From Ulvibacterium sp965248315 (GTDB lineage Bacteria > Bacteroidota > Bacteroidia > Flavobacteriales > Flavobacteriaceae), in assembly GCF_965248315.1 (NCBI RefSeq), contig NZ_CBDFIX010000002.1, positions 1,798,001 to 1,862,000 of the forward strand: DNA of 64,000 nucleotides, in the 5' to 3' direction. The translations under genes were made by a program, and so were the position numbers. This document shows, piece after piece, positions 23,813 to 32,623 of the stretch. The notes under the pieces were generated by a model. The model was not told where the DNA came from, did not search any database, and saw only the letters and a program-made list of their open reading frames with translations. Numbering within the stretch: the stretch's first letter is position 1; each line of letters begins with the position of its first letter.

Positions 23813-24943
23813 ATGACCGCTGTTTTCAATTTTCTTATGATTGCAGGGGCAGTACAGGGTTTTGTTTTTAACGTAGCCACTTTTTTTTCAAGAAAGAAAA
23901 TAGAGAAAACTGTCCTTTTCTTGAATCTGTTCGTTTTTTTTCTTTCATTAAATAATCTACAATCCTGGTTGATTGAGAAAGGTTTTGTTTCTTCCCATGG
24001 CTTTTGGCAAAATTTTATCATACCCTGGTATGTTCTGATTGTACCGATGTACTATGCCTTTTTGATATCCTATCTTGAGATTGAAAGAAAAAGATGGACA
24101 TTTATCCTTATCTCGGGAGGTATTTTTTTGTTGGAGTTTTTAACCCGAAGTTGGGTTACATACTTGGTTTATAATGGCGTATGGAACCGGCAGAGGTTGA
24201 ATGATTATAATATCTTGGAGGATATTGTAACCCTGTCTTATTCCCTATTTCTTTTTTTTAAAGCATACCGGATACTATACAAATATGAAGGATTGCATAG
24301 TCCTATCTTGCCTTTTGATAATCTTAACTGGCTTAAACGGTTCATGTCCATGGGCGGGCTTGTGTTTGTTTTATGGATGATGGCCATTTTTTTTAATCTT
24401 ACGGAAATAGTTGAACAACCCTATAGCTATTATCCCTTGCGCTTGGGCTCTTCTATCTTAATTTATTGGGTAGGGTACCAAGCTTTTTTTCAGTATGTGG
24501 TTTTAAAGGATAGAATAGTATTGCGTAGTGTAATCCGAAGCGAGCGAATTACACAAGGCAAAAATGGTCAAAGAGGTTTGCCAAATCTTGATAAGAGCCA
24601 AAAAGAAGCAAATACCTTCAAGGAAATTCAGCGCTTTATTTTGAGGGAACAACGATATTTAGACCCTTATTTGAGTCTGGAAAGTCTTTCCCGGGAAATG
24701 GATACCAGCACGAGCAGCTTGTCCAAATTGATAAACACATATTCCCATGGCAATTTTTCGGACCATATCAATAAATTACGCATCCAGGAAGCAAAGAAAT
24801 TATTGTCCCATCCAGATTATGGTGCTTATACCATAGTAGCAATAGGCTTGGAATGTGGTTTCAATTCAAAATCTACCTTTTATACTGCTTTTAAAAAATT
24901 TACGGGCAAGACTCCTACACAATTTAGAGCGGAACATTCTTAA
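23813..24943 (+). CDS. AraC-family regulator with N-terminal membrane domain
   Basis: 376 residues. The first ~230 are hydrophobic with about seven helices (IAGAVQGFVFNVATFF, IPWYVLIVPMYYAFLI, ILISGGIFLLEFLT and so on). The last ~100 carry an AraC/XylS HTH pair: SLESLSREMDTSTSSLSKLINTY, then VAIGLECGFNSKSTFYTAFKKFTGKTPTQFR. It is a membrane-anchored transcription factor of a kind common in flavobacteria, probably sensing an envelope or small-molecule signal. Directly downstream of the GH3 gene and possibly its regulator. The ATG at 23813 is preceded by an alternative ATG five bases upstream out of frame. Confidence 0.88.
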   Translation: MTAVFNFLMIAGAVQGFVFNVATFFSRKKIEKTVLFLNLFVFFLSLNNLQSWLIEKGFVSSHGFWQNFIIPWYVLIVPMYYAFLISYLEIERKRWTFILISGGIFLLEFLTRSWVTYLVYNGVWNRQRLNDYNILEDIVTLSYSLFLFFKAYRILYKYEGLHSPILPFDNLNWLKRFMSMGGLVFVLWMMAIFFNLTEIVEQPYSYYPLRLGSSILIYWVGYQAFFQYVVLKDRIVLRSVIRSERITQGKNGQRGLPNLDKSQKEANTFKEIQRFILREQRYLDPYLSLESLSREMDTSTSSLSKLINTYSHGNFSDHINKLRIQEAKKLLSHPDYGAYTIVAIGLECGFNSKSTFYTAFKKFTGKTPTQFRAEHS

Positions 24944-24955
24944 AAGTGTTGCTCT

Positions 24956-24990
24956 TGTCCGAAATCTTATCGACTGGATAATTTCGGACA
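24956..24990. repeat. Perfect 10-bp inverted repeat
   Basis: TGTCCGAAAT and ATTTCGGACA, separated by 15 bases, just after the AraC-type gene and about 50 bases before the lipoprotein gene. There is no T-run after it on the plus strand, so it is either a weak terminator or a site for a dimeric regulator. Confidence 0.55.
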
Positions 24991-25009
24991 CCCAGGGATA
25001 ACAGTCCAT

Positions 25010-25017
25010 TAATTTTG
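25010..25017 (+). promoter_or_regulatory. TANNTTTG -7 element for the small lipoprotein gene
   Basis: TAATTTTG, 23 bases before the ATG at 25041. At -33 only TTTCGG is present, part of the inverted repeat at 24956-24990, so that repeat overlaps the likely promoter. Confidence 0.5.
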
Positions 25018-25040
25018 CCTTCGAAGTTTAAATAAGAATC

Positions 25041-25406
25041 ATGAAAACAAAGATTTGGTTGCTTATAGGCTGTATGGTTTTTTCCAGTTGCTACAGTTAT
25101 AAAACAATAGACATTGGAATGCCCACAATTACCGAGGGCAAAAAATATAAGATTATTACCAGCGATGATAAAAAGCACAAAATATGGATTTTGAAGTACG
25201 GTGATACATTGATAGGGCGCAAATCAAAATCATCAGAGACTTTAACAAAGCTTGCTCAAGAGGAGGTTAAGGTTATAAAGGAACGAAAGTTTTCTTTCTT
25301 AAAAACAGCAGGTCTGCCCATAATACTTGGGGGTACGGCGCTTGGGATATTAGCTATTACCGTTGGACCTGACTTCGATTTGGACATAGACTACATGCAA
25401 AATTAG
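25041..25406 (+). CDS. Small lipoprotein of unknown function
   Basis: 121 residues. The signal peptide ends in a lipobox (LIGCMVFSSC, Cys17). The mature part is lysine-rich (TEGKKYKIITSDDKKHKIWIL) with one later hydrophobic helix (AGLPIILGGTALGILAITVG). No family recognised. It may be a partner of the AraC-type or hydrolase genes on either side, but nothing in the sequence shows this. Confidence 0.7.
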   Translation: MKTKIWLLIGCMVFSSCYSYKTIDIGMPTITEGKKYKIITSDDKKHKIWILKYGDTLIGRKSKSSETLTKLAQEEVKVIKERKFSFLKTAGLPIILGGTALGILAITVGPDFDLDIDYMQN

Positions 25407-25436
25407 GTCAACATACTTTGCTCAATCATTTCTTTT

Positions 25437-25481
25437 AAGAAAAAGGACTACATCGAAGAATTACTTCAGATGAACAAATAA
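25437..25481 (+). pseudogene. Remnant copy of the GH3 3' end
   Basis: Encodes KKDYIEELLQMNK and a stop, against the GH3 C-terminus RDYIEELLQMNK-stop at 23735-23773. Eleven of the last twelve codons code for the same residues while several third positions differ (for example GAG/GAA and TTG/TTA). No upstream GH3 sequence is recognisable. It looks like the leftover of a second, diverged GH3 gene, deleted up to here. Confidence 0.55.
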
Positions 25482-25555
25482 ATGTGGAGATATGACGTTA
25501 AATGTACAATTTGTGGTGCAATTTAACCTAATCAATACTTAATCGTAGAATTCTC

Positions 25556-26113
25556 ATGGCACAAAGACTTGTAGTAATTTCAGATATGTGGGGTGTTAAA
25601 AAAGGACTTTGGATTACATCCTACCTTGGTTATCTTCAGCAATATTATGATATAGTTTTCTATGATTGCCAACAATTGGCCAATATAGATTTAACGATCC
25701 AAACGGATACAAATATCCATCACGCCTTTGTAAACGGAGGTATAGATACTGCCGTGGCCCATTTATTAAAACGGGAGTACCGCTCAAGTCATTACCTGGC
25801 TTTTAGTACGGGTGGTACCATAGCTTGGAAAGCAGGTTTGAAGGGGCTTCCTATGAAATCTTTATATACCATTTCGGCGACTAGAATACGAATGGAAACT
25901 GAAAAACCAAACGTACCCATAAGTTTGCTATATGGGGAAAACGACGAATATAGTCCTTCCAGTGAATGGTTTTCCAAAGTTGGTGTTGAAGCGGAAATCG
26001 TAAAGAATTTTGGTCATACCTTGTATACAGACGAAAAGATAATTCAGAGCGTGTGCCAGAATTTATTGGATAGAGCAACTAAGAAGATATCGAAGCCCAA
26101 AAAAGCGGTATAA
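25556..26113 (+). CDS. Small alpha/beta-hydrolase-like protein
   Basis: 185 residues, shorter than typical hydrolases. A possible catalytic triad is visible: Ser84 (LAFSTGGTIAW, replacing the usual GXSXG by F-S-T-G-G), Asp130 (LLYGENDEYSPS) and His154 (FGHTLY). No signal peptide. The cap domain is missing. It may be an esterase or an inactive relative. Possibly once downstream of a second GH3 gene, whose 3' end remnant lies 74 bases before it. Confidence 0.6.
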   Translation: MAQRLVVISDMWGVKKGLWITSYLGYLQQYYDIVFYDCQQLANIDLTIQTDTNIHHAFVNGGIDTAVAHLLKREYRSSHYLAFSTGGTIAWKAGLKGLPMKSLYTISATRIRMETEKPNVPISLLYGENDEYSPSSEWFSKVGVEAEIVKNFGHTLYTDEKIIQSVCQNLLDRATKKISKPKKAV

Positions 26114-26132
26114 ACTCTTAGGATGATACATT

Positions 26133-26173
26133 AAAAAAAGTCCCAAGGTTCTTAGAACCTTGGGACTTTTTTT
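26133..26173. terminator. Bidirectional terminator between hydrolase and clpX
   Basis: A 19-bp perfect stem including seven A-T pairs at its base, with a TTA loop (AGTCCCAAGGTTC/GAACCTTGGGACT). It has A7 on one side and T7 on the other, so it can end transcripts from both converging genes. Confidence 0.9.
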
Positions 26174-26187
26174 AATGGCTCTTCAAA

Positions 26188-27423
26188 CTATGAAACCGCT
26201 TTAAGTTTTTTTATGGTTTCATGGGACAATTTATTCTCTGCATAAGGTTTGGTAACCTTGAACTCCGTTTCGTCATTACTCGGCATTTCAAACATGGCAT
26301 CTGTGAAAATTGCTTCGCACAACGAACGCAACCCGCGAGCCCCAAGCTTATATTCAATAGCCTTCTCTACTATGTAGTCCAAAGCTTGTTCCGTTATCTT
26401 GAAGGATATGCCATCCATTTCAAACAGCTTTTCATACTGTTTTATGATAGCATTTTTGGGCTCTGTGAGTATAGCTCTGAGCGTTTTTTTATCCAATGGA
26501 TTCATATGGGTAAGAACAGGTAGCCTACCAATGATTTCTGGAATCAAACCGAATTCCTTTAAATCCCGGGGAATTATATATTGCAAGATGTTTCTTTCAT
26601 CCAGGTTCTCCTCTGCTTTTGAGGCACTATAGCCAACGGCCTGCATATTAAGGCGTTTGGTAATGGCCCTTTCAATTCCATCGAAAGCACCTCCTGCAAT
26701 GAACAATATGTTCTCCGTGTTTACTTCAATGAATTTTTGATCTGGGTGTTTTCTGCCTCCTTTGGGTGGTACGTTTACTACCGTACCTTCCAGAAGCTTT
26801 AAGAGTCCTTGCTGTACCCCTTCACCGGAAACGTCCCTGGTTATAGAGGGGTTATCGCTCTTACGTGCGATTTTATCGATTTCATCTATAAATACGATTC
26901 CTCGCTCCGTTTTTTCCAAGTTATAATCGGCCGCTTGCAAAAGACGAGTAAGTATGCTCTCCACATCCTCGCCTACATAACCCGCTTCGGTCAAAACCGT
27001 GGCATCCACTATGGCCAAAGGAACGTTGAGCATCTTTGCAATGGTCTTAGCCATTAAAGTCTTTCCAGTTCCCGTTTGCCCCACCATAACGATGTTGCTT
27101 TTTTGTATTTCTATTTCGTCCTCTTTTGAAGAGGGTTGTAGCAACCTTTTATAATGGTTATATACGGCAACGGACATTACTTTTTTTGTCCGCTCCTGAC
27201 CAATAATGAACGTATCCAAAAATTCCTTGATTTCCAAGGGCTTTTTTAAAACCAGTTCCGAAGTAAGGTTGTTGGTCTTGGTCTGTCTAGATTCTTCGGC
27301 GACTATGCCATAGGCCTGCTCTATACATCGGTCACATATATGTGCGTCCAGACCAGCAATGAGTAAATTGGTCTCGGATTTTTTCCGTCCACAAAAGGAG
27401 CATTCTAAGTTTTCCTTTGCCAT
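26188..27423 (-). CDS. clpX: ATP-dependent protease ATPase subunit ClpX
   Basis: 411 residues. N-terminal zinc-binding domain with C8, C11, C30 and C33; Walker A GQTGTGKT, Walker B GIVFIDEIDKIA, pore loop GYVGEDVES and an RKSDNPSITRDVSGEGVQQGLLKLLEG box. It unfolds tagged proteins and feeds them to ClpP. Gene order tig-clpP-clpX is the classic one, with 96 bases between clpP and clpX. Confidence 0.97.
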   Translation of the reverse strand: MAKENLECSFCGRKKSETNLLIAGLDAHICDRCIEQAYGIVAEESRQTKTNNLTSELVLKKPLEIKEFLDTFIIGQERTKKVMSVAVYNHYKRLLQPSSKEDEIEIQKSNIVMVGQTGTGKTLMAKTIAKMLNVPLAIVDATVLTEAGYVGEDVESILTRLLQAADYNLEKTERGIVFIDEIDKIARKSDNPSITRDVSGEGVQQGLLKLLEGTVVNVPPKGGRKHPDQKFIEVNTENILFIAGGAFDGIERAITKRLNMQAVGYSASKAEENLDERNILQYIIPRDLKEFGLIPEIIGRLPVLTHMNPLDKKTLRAILTEPKNAIIKQYEKLFEMDGISFKITEQALDYIVEKAIEYKLGARGLRSLCEAIFTDAMFEMPSNDETEFKVTKPYAENKLSHETIKKLKAVS

Positions 27424-27519
27424 AAATATTTTTGTATATCCAAGATACTAACGAAATAATTTGGATTTTGGTTCATTGCACTTCACGGTAATATCCGTTT
27501 TTATTGCGCTTTGTCGAAA

Positions 27520-28200
27520 TTAACTCCTCTCCCTTACCAGAATTTCATCGATCATACCATATTTTTTAGCTTCTTCCGCTTTCATCCAGTAATCACGGTC
27601 ACTATCCTCATGCACCTTTTCAATGGGCTGTCCTGAATGTTTTGCAATAATTTGGTAGAGTTCCTCCTTGAGTTTAAGGATTTCACGGGCCGTAATCTCA
27701 ATATCGCTGGCCTGCCCTTGGGCTCCTCCCATAGGTTGATGTATCATTACCCTGGAATGCGTAAGGCCACTACGTTTTCCATTTTCGCCAGCACACAGCA
27801 ACACAGCGCCCATGGAAGCGGCCATGCCAGTACAAATAGTGGCGACATCCGGTTTGATGAACTGCATAGTATCATAGATGCCAAGACCTGCATATACACT
27901 ACCGCCCGGAGAATTGATGTAAATCTGAATATCCTTGGAAGCATCTGTGCTTTCCAAAAACAAAAGCTGTGCTTGTACAATATTGGCCACTTGATCGTTG
28001 ATTCCCGTGCCCAAAAAGATAATGCGATCCATCATAAGCCTAGAAAAAACGTCCATAGCCACAGCATTTAATTGTCTTTCCTCAATGATGTTGGGGGTTA
28101 AGCCCACCGGATACATACTGGTTAGGATGGTATCGTAATACGTACTACTTATGCCTTGATGTTTTATAGCGTAATTCTTAAATTCTTTTCCGTAATCCAT
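27520..28200 (-). CDS. clpP: ATP-dependent Clp protease proteolytic subunit
   Basis: 226 residues. Triad S129 (GMAASMGAV), H154 (MIHQPMGG) and D203 (DSDRDYWM), with the same spacings as in E. coli ClpP. The first ~30 residues form a longer N-terminal leader than usual and may be a propeptide. Forms the barrel protease with ClpX. A terminator between tig and clpP suggests it can be transcribed on its own. Confidence 0.97.
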   Translation of the reverse strand: MDYGKEFKNYAIKHQGISSTYYDTILTSMYPVGLTPNIIEERQLNAVAMDVFSRLMMDRIIFLGTGINDQVANIVQAQLLFLESTDASKDIQIYINSPGGSVYAGLGIYDTMQFIKPDVATICTGMAASMGAVLLCAGENGKRSGLTHSRVMIHQPMGGAQGQASDIEITAREILKLKEELYQIIAKHSGQPIEKVHEDSDRDYWMKAEEAKKYGMIDEILVRERS

Positions 28201-28225
28201 TGGTTTTAAACTAACATTTTTTAAT

Positions 28226-28258
28226 AAAAAAAGGTGCCGAAACTATTGCTTCGGCACC
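28226..28258 (-). terminator. Terminator after tig
   Basis: GGTGCCGAA/TTCGGCACC, 9-bp stem with an 8-base loop, followed on the minus strand by seven T. It separates tig from clpP. Confidence 0.85.
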
Positions 28259-28285
28259 GTAAAGATACTTATTATTTTTTGGAAA

Positions 28286-29608
28286 TTATCCGTACACTTC
28301 CTTCACGAAATTTTCGTAGGTAACCTCTTTTACCTTGAAATTTACTTTGTCTTTATAGAGGTTCAACAATTTTTGGCTCATTAACTGTTCGGATAGGCGC
28401 TTCACTTCATCCTGATTTCCCAAAACCCGTGCCGCAATATTGTCCAATTCCTCTTCTTGGGGGTCCAATTGTCCAAATTGCGCCATTTGGGATTTAATAA
28501 AGCCTTTGGCAAATTCCTTTAACTCATCAAACTGTATTTCCAAGTTATTCTCCTTGATGATTTTCCCTTCGATCAATTGATAACGCAAACCTTTTTCCGA
28601 CTTTTCAAATTCCTCGGTGGCTTCTTCCGGGGAAAGGGGCTTTTCCCCTGTCATTTGAATCCATTTGGTTAGAAATTCAGATGGAAGTTCAAATTTTGTG
28701 TTTTCAATGAAATACTCCGTGATGTCGTTCAATAACTTCTGATCGGATTGCTGTTCAAACTGCTTCTCCGAATCTTCCTTTATACGCGCTTTCATTTCAT
28801 CCTCGGAAGTTACTGTATCCTTGCCAAATAACTTGTCAAAAAAGTCTTGATCCAATTGTGCCGGTTCGCGTTCATTGACTTCTTCAATGGTAAAGGATAC
28901 ATCGGTCTTTAGGTCTTTGGCTTTTTCCTGTGAAATACCTAAAACACTGGACAAAAGATAATCCTCCTTAAAAAGGCCTTTGGTATTGAGTAAGACCGTC
29001 TCACCGACTTTCTTCCCTATCAGGGCTCCCAGTGCTTTTTTGCTTTTTACCTTCTCCAGTTCTATAGTGGCCTTGTTTTCTATTTCCTCGTCCTCATTCC
29101 GGAAAATACCATTTATTTCATCCTTTTTTTCCACTGCCGCTTTCGTAACCAATTTCCCATATTGTTTCCGCATACGTTCTACCTGCTCGGCCACCATTTT
29201 TTTGTCGGCCACGATCTTATACCGCGTGATGCTTTTTTTGGTTTTTAAGGGTACTTCAAAGGATGGTGCCAATCCCAATTCAAATTCAAAAGCAAAATCT
29301 TCCTTGTCCCAGTCAAAATTATCCTGTTGCTTTGGCAGGGGATTGCCAAGAACATCCAATTTTTCCTCCGTAAGGTATTTGTTTAGATTGTCCTGCAGCA
29401 GTTTATTGACTTCATCAACTAGAACGGCCCTGCCATACTGTTTTTTTATAAGCCCTATGGGTACTTGCCCTTTTCTAAAACCGGGGATTTTAGCTTGCTT
29501 TCTATAGTCCTTGAGAATCTTATCTACCTTATCCTGATAGTCGTCCTTTGTAATGGCCACTTTTACAACGGCATTCAACTCATCTATCTGCTCTTTGGTG
29601 ATATTCAT
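28286..29608 (-). CDS. tig: Trigger factor
   Basis: 440 residues. The ribosome-docking signature GFRKGQVP has F44-R45-K46 at the E. coli positions. A peptidyl-prolyl isomerase-like middle (about 150-240) is degenerate, as in other Bacteroidota. A helical C-terminal domain follows. It binds the ribosome exit tunnel and shields nascent chains. A strong flavobacterial promoter lies 35 bases upstream. Confidence 0.95.
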   Translation of the reverse strand: MNITKEQIDELNAVVKVAITKDDYQDKVDKILKDYRKQAKIPGFRKGQVPIGLIKKQYGRAVLVDEVNKLLQDNLNKYLTEEKLDVLGNPLPKQQDNFDWDKEDFAFEFELGLAPSFEVPLKTKKSITRYKIVADKKMVAEQVERMRKQYGKLVTKAAVEKKDEINGIFRNEDEEIENKATIELEKVKSKKALGALIGKKVGETVLLNTKGLFKEDYLLSSVLGISQEKAKDLKTDVSFTIEEVNEREPAQLDQDFFDKLFGKDTVTSEDEMKARIKEDSEKQFEQQSDQKLLNDITEYFIENTKFELPSEFLTKWIQMTGEKPLSPEEATEEFEKSEKGLRYQLIEGKIIKENNLEIQFDELKEFAKGFIKSQMAQFGQLDPQEEELDNIAARVLGNQDEVKRLSEQLMSQKLLNLYKDKVNFKVKEVTYENFVKEVYG

Positions 29609-29642
29609 TTTTTGTATCTATTTAGAAAAATAAAATGGGATG

Positions 29643-29673
29643 CAAAAGTAGCACAATTAAAACATCCCGACAA
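29643..29673 (-). promoter_or_regulatory. Promoter of tig
   Basis: On the minus strand TTG, 20 bases, TACTTTTG: a good match to the Bacteroidota TTG-N17-23-TANNTTTG promoter, 35 bases before the tig start codon. Confidence 0.75.
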
Positions 29674-29709
29674 GTTTTTGGATTACTGGATCACCAAAGA
29701 ATAACCGTA

Positions 29710-30054
29710 TTATTTGCTTTCTTTCAGCAGTGAAAACAATATGGATTGAAGAAACGATAAAAGTAAACTGAATAACAAGGCCCACCAAATACCGTCCACT
29801 CTAAATCCTGTGATAAGCTGATCCGCCAATAGTATTATAATCGCATTGATGATTAAGAGAAATAAACCAAAAGTAATGAGGGTTACCGGCAATGTCAGAA
29901 TCACCAAAATAGGTTTTACGATAAAATTCAAAAGGCTTAACACTAGGGCAACAATGATGGCGGTAAGATAGGAGTCCACGAAAACATGGGGCAAAATTTT
30001 TGACAATATTACTACGGCCAATGCACTGAGTAGAATGCGCAGGATAAGCTTCAT
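29710..30054 (-). CDS. Phage-holin-family (DUF4-type) small membrane protein
   Basis: 114 residues from the ATG at 30054; an 11-residue longer form from 30087 is possible. Four hydrophobic helices with the family block NFIVKPILVILTLPVTLITFGLF. Despite the name 'phage holin family', such proteins are chromosomal in most bacteria and of unknown function. No phage genes are near. Confidence 0.85.
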   Translation of the reverse strand: MKLILRILLSALAVVILSKILPHVFVDSYLTAIIVALVLSLLNFIVKPILVILTLPVTLITFGLFLLIINAIIILLADQLITGFRVDGIWWALLFSLLLSFLQSILFSLLKESK

Positions 30055-30132
30055 ATCAAATTGTTTTGAAGGATTGAAAAAAGGCACCAGGATTATCCCG
30101 ATTCCTCTAAAAGTATAAAATATATTTTAGAT

Positions 30133-31725
30133 TCAATCGATATAAAGTCCGGTAAATTCCAATGGGTCTACTTCAGGCAGTTCTGCTCCATATTTTGTCT
30201 CAATCGCCTCTATGAACGCATTGGCTATGAGGGCATAGCCCCTTGGGGATAGGTGGACACCATCCAGTGAAAATCCACCACCAGTGGCGAATTCTGCCGT
30301 TATCGTACTTCCGTCGGAAAGGGGTATGCCTTCGCTTCCCGCCCTTTCCAATAGTGCTTTTACATCAATAACAGGGAGGTCATATTGGGCCGCTAAAGTG
30401 GTAATAATCCCATTGAATCTGTCCAAGGCTACGGCTATGGTCTCCTGCTCGCTGGGCGTAAGTACCCATTTGTCTTCCATAGGATAGGTAATTCCGTTTA
30501 CCGATAATTGACCAGCGTCAGCTGCCGGTACACCAAGGTCTTGCAATGTGGCAAAGGCGGTTTCATTGAATTGAGCTATGGCATTTTGCGCGGGCAATAC
30601 AATAAGATCGTTGGCGTTGGCCTGCCTCGCCTGCCCATACAGGAATCCGATTACTGTGGCCGTCGGAGCGTCCAAACCACCTACTTGTAGTGCGCCGGTT
30701 ATCTGTGCCGATAAATCGGTCAATGATTCATCCCTAATAACCAATGCACTGGCGGCGCTAGCAGAAAACGTGATGGATCTTTCAGGAACACCCAAAAACT
30801 CAAAAACTTGGTTCAATTGCGCATAGGTGGCATTGAGCGTTGGGATTTGAGGCCCAAAATCGGGATTGGTAGGGTCTAGGGGCGCAAATGGTACTGTTGT
30901 AAAATAAGGTATGCTCGTAACATTGGGAATGTTTGCCAATACACCACCTGCTCCGTTGGCCGTTAGGGCTTGCAAAAGTTGATCGTAGACACTGGCAAAA
31001 ACACCGGAATCCGTAATGTCACTTGATCCGTAGGTGAGTGGATTGGTATTTCCTTCCTGGTTTTCGCCATCACCACCTTCTGTGGCGTAGGCCAAAATAT
31101 CGTTATTTCCGATCCAAAGGGTAAAAAAAGTTGGGTTTTGGGCAACGGCATCACCAATCATTGACGCAGTGGGCGCGGAAGCAAAACGGACGTAGTAAGG
31201 ATTTGCCGCACCAATGGCCAAGGCATCCAAACTACCATAACCAGTGGCCGGTAAGTGATAGATCTTAGCACCGGGGACCCCCATGTTGTTAAAGGGGCCA
31301 CTTAATATATTGGAGACTTCCGTGGATCCGGCCCCATCCAGTCGAACGGGTGTTGGAGAGCCTGATGCAAATGAAAGGATAAATCGATTTTCAAAATCTT
31401 CCAAAGGCATGCCGCCCAAGGTCAATCCCCCTAAATCGTCGTTCATGAATGGAATTGTAAATTCGCCTCCACCGGCCTGAGCAAAGCTTGTAGCCAGCAT
31501 GTTGGGAAAGGATGCGGTCTGGCCGGCACTAAACAGGGCTCCGTCGGAATAACCCGCAGTTAGTGAATTTCCGAGAGCTACATAGGTGGAAAAATCCGCG
31601 GACCCACTGGTATAATTTACGGGTTCCGGCGTCATGCCACCGGTATCATCCGGAAGCGTGTCGTCATCACTACATGAAATAATCAAAAATCCGAAAAAGG
31701 CCAGTATTGTTATAATCTTTTTCAT
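30133..31725 (-). CDS. SGNH/GDSL hydrolase lipoprotein
   Basis: 530 residues. Lipobox LIISC with Cys18. Block I is ALGNSLTAGYSDGA with nucleophile Ser54 (GNSL instead of GDSL), block III LWIGNNDIL, and block V DGVHLSPRGYALIA with the catalytic Asp and His. The length is about twice that of a minimal SGNH enzyme, with an inserted middle. It is an outer-membrane-anchored esterase or lipase of unknown substrate. Two overlapping promoter matches lie upstream. Confidence 0.88.
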   Translation of the reverse strand: MKKIITILAFFGFLIISCSDDDTLPDDTGGMTPEPVNYTSGSADFSTYVALGNSLTAGYSDGALFSAGQTASFPNMLATSFAQAGGGEFTIPFMNDDLGGLTLGGMPLEDFENRFILSFASGSPTPVRLDGAGSTEVSNILSGPFNNMGVPGAKIYHLPATGYGSLDALAIGAANPYYVRFASAPTASMIGDAVAQNPTFFTLWIGNNDILAYATEGGDGENQEGNTNPLTYGSSDITDSGVFASVYDQLLQALTANGAGGVLANIPNVTSIPYFTTVPFAPLDPTNPDFGPQIPTLNATYAQLNQVFEFLGVPERSITFSASAASALVIRDESLTDLSAQITGALQVGGLDAPTATVIGFLYGQARQANANDLIVLPAQNAIAQFNETAFATLQDLGVPAADAGQLSVNGITYPMEDKWVLTPSEQETIAVALDRFNGIITTLAAQYDLPVIDVKALLERAGSEGIPLSDGSTITAEFATGGGFSLDGVHLSPRGYALIANAFIEAIETKYGAELPEVDPLEFTGLYID

Positions 31726-31775
31726 AGTTATAAAGAGTTAGTTTACGTAAAGTCTATGTTAAAACGATGTAAAAT

Positions 31776-31817
31776 CAAAATTAACCAAAATTACGGGACG
31801 TACAATAATTCGGACAA
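31776..31817 (-). promoter_or_regulatory. Two overlapping promoters of the SGNH lipoprotein gene
   Basis: On the minus strand TTG-N21-TAATTTTG (-7 at 31786-31793) and, shifted by ten bases, TTG-N19-TAATTTTG (-7 at 31776-31783). Both have consensus spacing. Confidence 0.65.
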
Positions 31818-31852
31818 AAAAATTATGCATGCATAATAAACAACCCTTTTTT

Positions 31853-32623
31853 TTATCGATTTAGAAACGAAAGGGATTTTTCAAAAAACTCCTTCGGGTT
31901 TTCCGCGTGTAGCCAATGTCCTGTGTTTTTAATGGTATCCAATTGCGCAATGGGAAAGTGTTTCTTAATTTCCAGGATATCATTTGGAGATATATATTCG
32001 GACCTGCCTCCACGTAGAAAAAGAGTGGCTCCCTCAAATTTCTCAGAGGAGCCAATGTTGTCCCCAATTTCTTCCATTTTGTGGCTCAAGACCTTCAGGT
32101 TAAACCGGAATCGTAAAATTCCTTTTTCTCTCCAGTACAGGTTTTTTAATAAAAACTGTCTGGTCCCTATTTCTGAAATTGATTTGGAAAGTTCCTGATC
32201 TACCTTTCCCCGGGTATCCAATACATCCAGATCCAAGCCGTTGAGTGCATCCAAAATAGGTTGGTGATGTGGTGGATAGTATTTCGGAGCAATATCGGCG
32301 ACGATTAATTTGTTCACCCATCCGGGATATGTGCAAGCAAACTGCATTGCTGTCTTACCCCCCATGGAATGTCCCATAAGATAGCCTTTTTCCAATTCGT
32401 GCCGTAAAGTGTAGTTGTGCACATCATGGGCCAAAAGATCGTAATTGAAATCCTCCGACCAAAAACTCCTTCCATGGTTACGCTGATCAATTAAGTGCAC
32501 CTCAAAGCCCTTTTCTACATATTGGCTTCCCAAGGTTTTCCAATTGTCCGACATTCCCAAAAAGCCATGGAGAATAATCAATGGTTTTCCGTTTCCCAGG
32601 ATTTTGGAGTGCAGTTCCTGCAT
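31853..32623 (-). CDS. Alpha/beta hydrolase (YbfF-like esterase)
   Basis: 256 residues. HGFLGMSDNW oxyanion region, GHSMGGKTAM with nucleophile Ser86, and TGHWLHAENPKEF with the catalytic His. The pattern HGLFG...QRNHGRS resembles YbfF-type acyl esterases. Its start overlaps the pdxJ stop by one base (TAATG), so it is translationally coupled to pdxJ. Confidence 0.85.
   Translation of the reverse strand: MQELHSKILGNGKPLIILHGFLGMSDNWKTLGSQYVEKGFEVHLIDQRNHGRSFWSEDFNYDLLAHDVHNYTLRHELEKGYLMGHSMGGKTAMQFACTYPGWVNKLIVADIAPKYYPPHHQPILDALNGLDLDVLDTRGKVDQELSKSISEIGTRQFLLKNLYWREKGILRFRFNLKVLSHKMEEIGDNIGSSEKFEGATLFLRGGRSEYISPNDILEIKKHFPIAQLDTIKNTGHWLHAENPKEFFEKSLSFLNR

Noticed and set aside
25497..25527. 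GTTAAAT/ATTTAAC inverted repeat before the small hydrolase
   Set aside because: Seven AT-rich bases with a 17-base gap are expected by chance here.
29710..30054. Prophage hint from the holin-family protein
   Set aside because: Family is widespread in chromosomes; no other phage gene around.
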